Source: an uncultured Eubacteriales bacterium (GTDB taxonomy: Bacteria; Bacillota; Clostridia; Oscillospirales; CAG-272). From it: a stretch of 11,997 nt of DNA. Positions 1 to 5,671 of this stretch are shown here, piece after piece; the stretch's first letter is position 1, and the number at the start of each line of letters is the position of its first letter. A program made the position numbers and the translations under genes. Location: assembly GCA_905201895.1 (NCBI GenBank), contig CAJKPX010000068.1, forward strand, positions 1 to 11,997. Direction: 5' to 3'. The notes beneath the pieces were generated by a model that was not told the DNA's origin, did no database searches, and saw only the letters and a list, made by a program, of their open reading frames with translations.

Positions 1-3
1 GGT

Positions 4-57
4 GCAGGGGAGGGGGAGAAGAAATTTTTTCAAAAAGTTCTTCTCCCCCTCCCCTGC
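4..57. terminator. Long perfect hairpin, probable terminator of the GNAT gene
   Basis: Positions 4-23 and 38-57 are perfectly complementary (20 bp), with a purine-rich left arm (GCAGGGGAGGGGG...) and a pyrimidine-rich right arm. The 14-nt loop itself holds a T6 / A5 pair around a central C. It lies 9 nt beyond the stop codon of the minus-strand acetyltransferase gene, where a terminator is expected. No U-run follows the stem on the plus strand, and the sequence beyond it on the minus strand lies outside the window. Intrinsic termination is therefore inferred from position and stem strength; it could instead be a dispersed intergenic palindrome. Confidence 0.6.
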
Positions 58-65
58 TTCACATT

Positions 66-548
66 CTATCCTTTTTGATATGCGATGCGCGGGTCGCCGT
101 TGGCGAGGTGGATGATGCCACAACGGGTGAAACCGTTTTTTGCGAGCGAGCGCTGCATGGGAACATTATCGCGGTGGGTGTCGATCTTGAGGTTTCCGCA
201 CGCCGCATAACACCATGCGAAGCAGGCGGATGCCACGCCGCGACGGTGCGACGAAACGGCAATACGGTGGATCACGCCGTAGGGGCGGTCATTGAGCCAT
301 TCGCCGTCCTCAATGATACGATAGGTGGGGTCCTCACCAACAAAATAGCAGAACACGCCGAGGAGCTCGTCCCCCTCCACGCAAACGTGACAAAAGCCGC
401 GCGCCATATCGTCCTCGATCACCTCACGAGAGGGATATCCCCCCGCCCATTGCTCGGCGTTTCCGTGCTCGCGCATGTAGCGGCGTGCAGCGGCGTAAAT
501 CTCCATGATGCGGTCGAGCTCATTTTTCGTTGCTTTTCTGATCTCCAT
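66..548 (-). CDS. GNAT-family N-acetyltransferase
   Basis: Predicted 160-aa cytosolic protein of the GCN5-related N-acetyltransferase fold, which moves an acetyl group from acetyl-CoA to an amine; the substrate cannot be told. It opens with the usual MEIRKAT strand. The acetyl-CoA-binding motif A is seen at about residues 94-107 (HRIAVSSHRRGVAS, the R-R-G-x-A loop). The late motif KIDTHRDNVPMQRSLAKNGF (121-140) is typical of a Firmicutes GNAT subgroup. I chose the ATG at 548 because AAGGA lies 8 nt upstream; the in-frame ATG at 557 has its only AGG directly against it. The gene starts just after the terminator of the kinase operon, so it is either read through at low level or has a promoter I did not see. 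The family is certain, the substrate unknown. Confidence 0.88.
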   Translation of the reverse strand: MEIRKATKNELDRIMEIYAAARRYMREHGNAEQWAGGYPSREVIEDDMARGFCHVCVEGDELLGVFCYFVGEDPTYRIIEDGEWLNDRPYGVIHRIAVSSHRRGVASACFAWCYAACGNLKIDTHRDNVPMQRSLAKNGFTRCGIIHLANGDPRIAYQKG

Positions 549-561
549 ATCTTCCATCCTT

Positions 562-596
562 TTTCAAAAAGGGCTGCTCCCAACGGAACAGCCCTT
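562..596 (-). terminator. Intrinsic terminator of the cpsB-cpsC-cpsD-like operon
   Basis: On the minus strand, AAGGGCTG pairs with CAGCCCTT (589-596 with 569-576), extended by a short inner stem after one mismatch, and is followed directly by a T5 run (570-566). It begins 13 nt after the kinase stop codon. The T-run and following AAAAAGGA also form the ribosome site of the downstream acetyltransferase gene, so terminator and next gene are packed together. Confidence 0.82.
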
Positions 597-609
597 GATT
601 TTGATTTTT

Positions 610-1401
610 TCAGTCCTCTTTTTTGGTGGGAGCTGCGGGGCGATGTGCGCCCGAGCCTTTCACAGCCGAGGTGTTGGGGCGAACAGCCTTGCTGCCTGCC
701 TTGCCATCATAGCCATAGTAGGACGATTCGTATTTCGAGCCGTAATAGGTATCGCTCGACGAGATCGTGCGCTTGCGGTCCACCTGGTTGAGCACAACGC
801 CGAGGATGCGGCATCCGCTCTTCTCCAGCTGCTCCTTCACGCCCTGTGCCATGCGATACTTGATGCGTCCCTCGTTGATTACGATTACTGCGCCGTCGCA
901 GCAGGTTGCCATCACGGCAGCGTCGATCACGAGTCCGAGAGGCGCCGCGTCCACGATGATATAATCATAGCGGTCACGGTTGGTGCTGATGAGCTCCTTG
1001 AATGCGGAGCTACCAACCAGCTCGGTGGGGTTGGGCGGATAGGGACCTGCAAAGAGAATATCCATGCCCTCGATGTTCGTGTGGTAAATCGCCTGCTCCA
1101 TGGTGACCTGACCCGACAGAAGCTGGCTCAGTCCCATGATGCCGCGCTCCTTTGTAACGCGGCTCGCCATCACCGACTTACGCAGGTCGGCGTCGATGAG
1201 CAGAACGCGCTTGCCGCTCTCCGCGAGGCTGCGGGAGGTTTCAAACGAAATGGTGGTTTTACCCTCGTGCGCCATGCAGCTGGTCACCACGATGGTTTTG
1301 ACGTCCTTGCCCGAGAAAAGGATGTTGGTACGCAGCGTGTTGAACGCCTCGCGCATAAAATAGTTGCTTTGCTCTTCAACGATCAATTCAATTGTTTTCA
1401 T
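610..1401 (-). CDS. CpsD/CapB-like bacterial tyrosine kinase
   Basis: 263-aa cytoplasmic BY-kinase, a P-loop ATPase that autophosphorylates on C-terminal tyrosines when engaged by its membrane adaptor and so controls polysaccharide export or assembly. Walker A is SCMAHEGKTT (residues 41-50, Lys48), Walker A' is LLIDADLRK (67-75), and Walker B is YIIVDAAPLG (147-156, Asp151). The region around residues 12-27 has the NTLRTN interaction segment of the family. The C-tail carries a tyrosine cluster (Y219, Y220, Y224, Y228, Y229, Y231), the expected autophosphorylation site. The start codon overlaps the adaptor's stop (ATGA at 1401-1398), implying translational coupling. Length fits stand-alone Firmicutes kinases rather than fused proteobacterial Wzc. 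What it regulates is unknown because no polysaccharide genes are adjacent. Confidence 0.93.
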   Translation of the reverse strand: MKTIELIVEEQSNYFMREAFNTLRTNILFSGKDVKTIVVTSCMAHEGKTTISFETSRSLAESGKRVLLIDADLRKSVMASRVTKERGIMGLSQLLSGQVTMEQAIYHTNIEGMDILFAGPYPPNPTELVGSSAFKELISTNRDRYDYIIVDAAPLGLVIDAAVMATCCDGAVIVINEGRIKYRMAQGVKEQLEKSGCRILGVVLNQVDRKRTISSSDTYYGSKYESSYYGYDGKAGSKAVRPNTSAVKGSGAHRPAAPTKKED

Positions 1402-2189
1402 GCTTTACCCTCCCTCTTTTTCTCGCCGCCGGCGGTGTAGCTGTAATAGTAGCCATATTTGGACTTTTTGCGTCCCACGTCATTCTTGTTCGGGATCACG
1501 CCCAGCATGCTCAGACCCAGATATTTTTCCACGTCGTCTGCATTATTGATCTTATCATCGAGAATGAAACGCAGGAAATGGAAGGCGTAAACGATCATGG
1601 CACAGAACATACCCACCAGAAGAATCATCATCATCGAAACGGGGTTGGAGGGATTCTCGGGAACTGCTGCGTAGTCCACCACACTCAAAATCTGCACACC
1701 GCAAACACCGTTGAAATATTCGCATGCCTGATCTCCGAGTGCATTGACGATCTCGGCGCTTCTCTCGGGGCTCATGCTCGTGAAGGAGAGGCGCAAAACG
1801 CGCGCATTCTCGCTCACACGCTTGATCGAAACCATGCGCTCCATATCCTTGAGCTCCACGTTCATGTTCTGACTGATCTTAACCGGCTCGAGCACCTTGT
1901 CATGGCTCTTGATCAGAATCTCACAGTCATTGATCAGGTCGGTTGCCCAGCTCAACGCCGCGGTGTTGTTCATGTTGTTGACATCGCCCTCTCCGCTGAT
2001 GCCGGGAAGTGCCAGCACGTAGATGGTGAGCGAGGCGGTGTATTCGTCCTCGTGCGTTACGCTGAGTCCGATGTAGAGCACCATCGAAACCACGATCAGA
2101 ACGATCAGCAGCTGCCACCAGCAATGCTTGAGAAGCGCCCAAAGGTCTTGCAGGCGAATTTCTGTTTCTTGTTTCTTTTGTTCTTCCAT
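1398..2189 (-). CDS. Wzz/CpsC-like membrane adaptor (tyrosine-kinase modulator)
   Basis: 263-aa membrane protein of the polysaccharide co-polymerase (Wzz/CpsC) family, which activates the CpsD-type kinase and influences polymer length. Topology is typical: a short cytosolic N-terminus, TM1 at about 24-43 (WWQLLIVLIVVSMVLYIGLS), an extracytoplasmic domain to about 176, the proline-containing PENPSNP motif (177-183), TM2 at about 184-206, and a cytosolic tail that should contact the kinase. The tail has its own tyrosine cluster KYGYYYSY (244-251). I prefer the ATG at 2189, preceded by GGAAAGGA with about 8 nt spacing; the in-frame ATG at 2213 has no ribosome site. It overlaps the kinase start by 4 nt and follows the phosphatase by 50 nt. 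Confidence 0.9.
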   Translation of the reverse strand: MEEQKKQETEIRLQDLWALLKHCWWQLLIVLIVVSMVLYIGLSVTHEDEYTASLTIYVLALPGISGEGDVNNMNNTAALSWATDLINDCEILIKSHDKVLEPVKISQNMNVELKDMERMVSIKRVSENARVLRLSFTSMSPERSAEIVNALGDQACEYFNGVCGVQILSVVDYAAVPENPSNPVSMMMILLVGMFCAMIVYAFHFLRFILDDKINNADDVEKYLGLSMLGVIPNKNDVGRKKSKYGYYYSYTAGGEKKREGKA

Positions 2190-2239
2190 TTTCTCTTTCC
2201 TTTCCAAAGTCATCGAAATCGGTGCGCCCGAGGCGCGAG

Positions 2240-2965
2240 TCAGATCAATTCATCGCGCACCACACGGCAGGGATTATCCCAGGTCAGGGCGCGGATGGTG
2301 TGTGCATCACAGTGCTTCTGCAAAAACGGCATGCAGACCGAAATGAGGGGCGGACGCGTGGTGAGATTGTGAGCATCGGACGCAATGATGTGAACCAGAC
2401 CCCGACGGATCAGCTTCTTCCATTGCTTTTGCGCACCGCGTCCCCACGATCCGTTGACCGACGAGGCGTTGACCTGTACGGTTCCTCCGTTCTCCACAAA
2501 CTCCTCGATCCAGCGAAGCTGACGGAACAGGCAGCGATAGCGCTCGGTGTGCGCCAGAATCGGGAAATATCCCGCGCGCTGCAGCTGATCCATTGCGCTC
2601 TGAATCTCAAAAAATTCAATCGCCTCGGGAAAATCAACCAAAACGTAGCGGCTTCCCGCAATCGAGCGGCAGATGCCGTCATTGAGTGCGTCGAGACCGC
2701 TGCGATGATAGCCGAGCTCGTGTCCAAGAAAAATCCGCATATCCGGATGCTTTTCCGAAACGTACTTTTTCAAAATCTCGAAGGATTCGGCAGATTTTTC
2801 AAGGGTGTCTCCGAAAAGATAGGGCGAATAATGCGGCGTCAGACAGATGGCTCGGATCCCGTCCTCGTATGCCATTTCCAGCATGGAAAACATGTCTTCG
2901 ACCGTCTTGGCTCCGTCATCCACACCGCAGAGCATGTGGCTGTGCAAATCAAAAAATTGAGCCAT
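2240..2965 (-). CDS. CpsB/CapC-family PHP-type tyrosine-protein phosphatase
   Basis: 241-aa metal-dependent phosphatase of the polymerase/histidinol phosphatase (PHP) fold. Family members dephosphorylate the tyrosine tail of the partner BY-kinase, resetting the cycle. Metal-binding motifs appear in order: DLHSH (6-10), GVDDGA (14-19), TPHY (43-46), GHELGY (81-86, Glu83), AHTERY (138-143, His139) and SDAHN (196-200). AHTERY replaces the commoner AHPERY; the metal ligands are kept. An upstream in-frame ATG at 3043 would add 26 residues, but MAQFFDLHSH at 2965 matches the family start and has AAGGAG 7 nt upstream. First gene of a three-gene unit with a clear promoter at 3030-3058. Confidence 0.93.
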   Translation of the reverse strand: MAQFFDLHSHMLCGVDDGAKTVEDMFSMLEMAYEDGIRAICLTPHYSPYLFGDTLEKSAESFEILKKYVSEKHPDMRIFLGHELGYHRSGLDALNDGICRSIAGSRYVLVDFPEAIEFFEIQSAMDQLQRAGYFPILAHTERYRCLFRQLRWIEEFVENGGTVQVNASSVNGSWGRGAQKQWKKLIRRGLVHIIASDAHNLTTRPPLISVCMPFLQKHCDAHTIRALTWDNPCRVVRDELI

Positions 2966-3029
2966 GAAAATCTCCTTTTCTCCAGATGCAAATTGCAAAA
3001 TCGGACAAAATCCAACTTTCGTGCATCCT

Positions 3030-3076
3030 ATTATATCATACATTACCGCATTTGTCTATGAGAAACCGTTTTTTTT
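3030..3076 (-). promoter_or_regulatory. SigA-type promoter of the phosphatase/adaptor/kinase operon
   Basis: Minus strand: -35 TAGACA (3058-3053), 17-nt spacer, -10 TATAAT (3035-3030), preceded by TG-A, making an extended -10 (TGATATAAT). A run of eight A (3076-3069) sits at roughly -46 to -54, where an UP element for the RNA polymerase alpha subunit would be. Transcription should start near 3023, giving a leader of about 58 nt before the phosphatase ATG at 2965. Confidence 0.82.
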
Positions 3077-3089
3077 AACAATCTGTTAA
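3075..3089. promoter_or_regulatory. Possible operator: TTAACA-ATC-TGTTAA palindrome
   Basis: A perfect 6-3-6 inverted repeat upstream of the -35 box of the phosphatase/adaptor/kinase promoter, about 50-66 bp before the predicted start. Its spacing and length suit a dimeric DNA-binding protein, but it is AT-rich and could be chance. It also lies in the gap before the lipoprotein gene on the other strand. No regulator is identified. Confidence 0.3.
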
Positions 3090-3266
3090 TATTTTTTATT
3101 CGTCATAATAGCCAAAACACGCTTTTTGCGCATGTTGGAAATCACCAAAAGCGGATTGAGGCGAGGTGCCGACTGCATATTGCTCTGCCTGCTTGCATAG
3201 GATGGATGGGAGAGGGGCGCTGTATCGCCCTGACCGCAATCGCAAAACAGAAGGGAGATGCCCCGC

Positions 3267-3776
3267 ATGCCACGCCGTTCGATTGCACTTTTGCTCATTT
3301 TTTGTCTCCTGAACGCCTGCGTGCTTTCCTCCTGCGCCCACACGCATGCCACCGCACGCGAGCTGCTCGAGGCAATGCGAAACGCCGAAAAGCCCCTGCC
3401 CGCAGGCAGGAGCTATGTACGCTGTGCGCCGCAAGACGGCGAGGAAGCTCTCACGGACGAACTGCTTGCGGTGATCTTTGGCAACGGTCACCTGCCGCCC
3501 CAGATGGATGAGGTGGTCGACGCTGCCGTCTATCTTTCCTTCACCCATCCCGCAGAGCTGGCGGTGTTCCGCTGCAAAAGCACCGACGGAACCGATGCGG
3601 TTGCCGCGATGTGCCTTCGCCGTCTTGATTACCTGAAGCATCATCGGATCAATTTGAGCGCCGAAGCGCAGACCTATCTCGACCGCGCCCGCGTAACGGT
3701 GTGCGGCAGATGGGTGATCCTCACGGTCTCCTCCGACCCCGACGCCGCAATACGCGCCGTTCGACGGGCACTCTGA
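3267..3776 (+). CDS. Small predicted lipoprotein, DUF4358-like
   Basis: 169-aa predicted lipoprotein of unknown function. A basic start (MPRR) and hydrophobic stretch end in LSSC (residues 20-23), a plausible lipobox with Cys23 as the lipidated residue; LNAC at 15-18 is an alternative. The mature part is short, ending in a GRWVILTVSSDPDAAIRAV segment. The overall pattern (a leucine/aspartate-rich stretch, a central 'P-x-E-L-A-V-F-x-C-K' strand, a C-terminal 'G-x-x-V-x-L-x-V-S-x-D' strand) reminds me of DUF4358 lipoproteins of Clostridia; this is from memory of the pattern, not a search. I chose ATG 3267, with AAGGGAG 9 nt upstream; ATG 3258 abuts that site. It converges on spoVAC with only 16 nt between stop codons and no terminator. 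Confidence 0.75.
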   Translation: MPRRSIALLLIFCLLNACVLSSCAHTHATARELLEAMRNAEKPLPAGRSYVRCAPQDGEEALTDELLAVIFGNGHLPPQMDEVVDAAVYLSFTHPAELAVFRCKSTDGTDAVAAMCLRRLDYLKHHRINLSAEAQTYLDRARVTVCGRWVILTVSSDPDAAIRAVRRAL

Positions 3777-3792
3777 CGGAAACCGATGCTGC

Positions 3793-4236
3793 CTACGAAA
3801 AGAGCAGCACGATCCGATAAACGACACCGTAGACCGCCCCCGCAAGCGTTCCGTAAAGCAGGACGGGCCCGGCAACTGTAAAAATTTTTGCGCCCACACC
3901 CAGGATCAAGCCCTCTGCGTGGCTGTCGATGGCAGGCGAGACCACCGAATTGGCAAAGCCCGTGATCGGAACCAGCGTTCCCGCTCCCGCAACCTTGGCA
4001 ATGCGGTCAAAGCAGCCAAGCCCCGTCAGGATCACGGCAAGGAGAATCAGCGTCACAGAGGTGAGCGTGCCTGCATCGGTCTCGTTCAGGAGCAGGGTGC
4101 TCATGTAAAATCTGCGCAGACCCTCGCCAATCGTACAGACCGTTCCACCCACTGCAAACGCGCAGGCACAGTTTTTCAGGATCGGACTGCGCGGCGCATG
4201 CGCCTCAACGTACTTTTTGTAGGTCTCCTTTTTCAC
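3793..4236 (-). CDS. spoVAC: Stage V sporulation protein AC (SpoVAC)
   Basis: 147-aa integral membrane protein matching SpoVAC, part of the SpoVA channel that moves Ca2+-dipicolinate into the forespore and releases it at germination. Family signatures are clear: an N-terminal 'PRSPILKNCACAFAVGG' region (residues 15-31), the GAGTLVPITGFANSVVSPA stretch (84-102) and EGLILGVGAKIFTVAG (108-123). About four hydrophobic segments are visible. The frame contains no ATG start: a TTG at 4251 exists, but GTG at 4236 has an ideal GGAGGTG site 6 nt upstream and gives the usual length. An ATG at 4241 is out of frame. Normally spoVAC is followed by spoVAD and a spoVAE gene; here the next gene is convergent and unrelated, so this copy stands alone. 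DapA, encoded further along, leads to dipicolinate, though not as a linked operon. Confidence 0.92.
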   Translation of the reverse strand: MKKETYKKYVEAHAPRSPILKNCACAFAVGGTVCTIGEGLRRFYMSTLLLNETDAGTLTSVTLILLAVILTGLGCFDRIAKVAGAGTLVPITGFANSVVSPAIDSHAEGLILGVGAKIFTVAGPVLLYGTLAGAVYGVVYRIVLLFS

Positions 4237-4276
4237 ACCATTCACCTCCAAGCGCCGTTTTTTCTCGGCATATAAG

Positions 4277-4304
4277 AGTTTTTCCGAAAAAATGTTTTTT
4301 ATAC
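4277..4304 (-). promoter_or_regulatory. Possible forespore (SigF/SigG-class) promoter of spoVAC
   Basis: Minus strand: GTATA (4304-4300), 14-nt spacer, GGAAAAACT (4285-4277). This resembles the SigF pattern (GYATA-like -35 and GGNNANANT -10), though the spacer is at the short end. The start would fall near 4270, about 34 nt before the GTG. SigF or SigG control is what is known for spoVA genes in Bacillus; for this organism it is an inference from a pattern match in AT-rich DNA. Confidence 0.4.
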
Positions 4305-4306
4305 TG

Positions 4307-4335
4307 TTGACTTTTTCTCAAAAAAAGGATATACT
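4307..4335 (+). promoter_or_regulatory. SigA-type promoter of the 119-aa coiled-coil gene
   Basis: TTGACT (4307-4312), exactly 17 nt, TATACT (4330-4335): close to consensus. The start should be near 4342, giving a leader of about 32 nt that ends in a GGAGGA ribosome site (4361-4366) 7 nt before the ATG. Confidence 0.85.
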
Positions 4336-4373
4336 ATTTTTGGAAAAAGAAAACAAAAAAGGAGGACAAAAGC

Positions 4374-4733
4374 ATGTCCTGGGATAGCTTTTACAGCAGC
4401 TTCAAGCGTGCGGTTGGAACCGCCGCAGAGAAGATCAACCAAACCACCGATCTCGCAACGCTTCAGATCAAGCTCGGCGTGGCAGAGCACAAGCTCGAAG
4501 CAGCCTACGCCCAGCTCGGACGCGACGCATACCGCCAATTTACAACCGACGAGGACGTTGTGGACGCCGTTTCCAAGAGCATGACGCAGGTGGAAAAGGC
4601 ACAAAAGGTTGTGAATGACCTGAACGCACAGATTGAAAAATGCAAGGCGAGCAGCACCGACGGTACAAAGACCGCGGACGAGTCGACCGATCCGAAGGGT
4701 GACACCGACAAAAAGAGCACCGACGAGGCGTGA
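4374..4733 (+). CDS. Small predicted coiled-coil protein of unknown function
   Basis: 119-aa protein that I cannot assign to a family. Residues 1-90 look almost entirely helical: an N-terminal amphipathic stretch (MSWDSFYSSFKRAVGTAAEK), a middle helix (QIKLGVAEHKLEAAYAQLGRDAYRQF, 31-56) and a third helix (DVVDAVSKSMTQVEKAQKVV, 61-80) ending at IEKCK (87-91). Heptad-like spacing suggests a helical hairpin or oligomer. The last 28 residues are a low-complexity tail of Thr, Asp, Lys and Ser, probably disordered. There is no signal peptide or membrane segment; Cys90 is the only cysteine. It is a single-gene unit with a near-consensus promoter, a strong ribosome site and its own terminator, suggesting steady, possibly high, vegetative expression. 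The coding status is well supported, the function is not known. Confidence 0.82.
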   Translation: MSWDSFYSSFKRAVGTAAEKINQTTDLATLQIKLGVAEHKLEAAYAQLGRDAYRQFTTDEDVVDAVSKSMTQVEKAQKVVNDLNAQIEKCKASSTDGTKTADESTDPKGDTDKKSTDEA

Positions 4734-4758
4734 CACCGCATAACGCGCGATACAAGCG

Positions 4759-4806
4759 AAAAAAGCATACGTCCCGAGGCACCGTGCCTCGGGACGTATG
4801 CTTTTT
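4759..4806. terminator. Bidirectional intrinsic terminator
   Basis: A perfect 17-bp stem (4765-4781 with 4785-4801, GCATACGTCCCGAGGCA paired to its complement) with a 3-nt CCG loop. It is followed by T5 on the plus strand (4802-4806) and preceded by A6 (4759-4764), which is a T6 on the minus strand. It serves both the coiled-coil gene (plus) and the AraC-family gene (minus), which converge here. Confidence 0.93.
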
Positions 4807-4814
4807 GTATGCGG

Positions 4815-5663
4815 TTATTCCGCCTCCCCGCTTTCCAGCTCCGAAAATCGACGTCCCGTGAGCCGCAACGAGGCTCGGTAGAGTGCGCTTGCCGAGGAAA
4901 AGCCCACACGCTCGGCAATTTCCACCACCGAAAGTTTGCCCGACCGACGCAAGCGAAGCGCACTGTCGAGCTTGCGCCGCGAGATATATTCGGTCAGGGG
5001 CATGCCGAAGCGCTCCTTGAACACACGGCTGAAATAGGAGGGGTTGTAGAAGCACTTGCGCGCAAGATGCGAGAGCGAAAGCTCGCCGCCAAGATGCTCG
5101 TCGATGTAGCTTTGCAGCTCGCTCCACAGATCGGTGTCATTTTCTCCGAGCGAGCCGAGCGAGACCTTGCGGAGCATCTGAATAAAGAGCACATTCATAT
5201 AGCTCTTGAGAACGGTCTGCCATCCCTGACCGCGCGCACGGTATTCGCGAAGCATCGACTCGAGCAAGCACTCGACCTCGGTGCGCTCCTCGGGCGCGAA
5301 GGAGATCACGCCCCCCTCACCCTCTCGCCGAACCTCGTCAAACGCTGCCAGCTGAAGCACGCCAAAAGCATTTTCGGGCGTGACCGGATCACCCTCCAGC
5401 GTTTCGGGCTTGAAGCAAATGTTGATAAAGGACAGCCCGCCGCAGGACACGAAGCGATGCGTGCTCCCCGGCGTGATGAAAATCAAATCTCCGCGCCCCA
5501 CCTCGTAGCAATCCTCGTTGACGAATTCGGAGGCGTTGCCGGTTTTGATGTAAATAATTTCGATAAAATCGTGATCGTGCTGCGGACAATCCGCACCGTT
5601 GGATTCAAAAATGTGGATCGTTGCCTCGCGCTCGATCAGATCGTCGGATCGGAACTGTCGCAT
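4815..5663 (-). CDS. AraC-family transcriptional regulator with N-terminal cupin domain
   Basis: 282-aa regulator. Residues about 15-90 form a cupin-like effector domain: HDHDFIEIIYIKTG (29-42) and the YEVGRGDLIFITPGSTHRF strand pair (53-71) are typical of sugar-sensing AraC proteins. The C-terminal DNA-binding domain starts near 180. The first helix-turn-helix (LSLSHLARKCFYNPSYFSRVFKERFG, 195-220) is canonical; the second (VVEIAERVGFSSASALYRASLRLTG, 246-270) has lost the usual Y-F-x-R-x-F-K pattern and the TPxxYR end. ATG 5663 is preferred because GAGG lies about 7 nt upstream and it starts 8 nt after the preceding stop; a TTG at 5675 would overlap. Last of three closely spaced genes after glycerate kinase; effector and targets are unknown, local control of glycerate or sugar use is a guess. 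Confidence 0.9.
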   Translation of the reverse strand: MRQFRSDDLIEREATIHIFESNGADCPQHDHDFIEIIYIKTGNASEFVNEDCYEVGRGDLIFITPGSTHRFVSCGGLSFINICFKPETLEGDPVTPENAFGVLQLAAFDEVRREGEGGVISFAPEERTEVECLLESMLREYRARGQGWQTVLKSYMNVLFIQMLRKVSLGSLGENDTDLWSELQSYIDEHLGGELSLSHLARKCFYNPSYFSRVFKERFGMPLTEYISRRKLDSALRLRRSGKLSVVEIAERVGFSSASALYRASLRLTGRRFSELESGEAE

Positions 5664-5671
5664 GGCACGCC

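Noticed and set aside
505..2372. Two long plus-strand open frames (311 and 326 codons) opposite the kinase and adaptor genes
   Set aside because: Low-complexity His/Arg/Ala-rich translations with no family features; they arise from GC-rich codon use of the minus-strand genes.
3175..3202. GCATA-N16-CATAGGA as a SigG-type promoter for the lipoprotein gene
   Set aside because: The -10 departs from CATNNTA at a key position and the spacer is short; too weak to report as a feature.
3096..3899. 267-codon minus-strand open frame covering the lipoprotein gene
   Set aside because: It runs antisense through the lipoprotein gene and into the end of spoVAC, with no motif or ribosome site.
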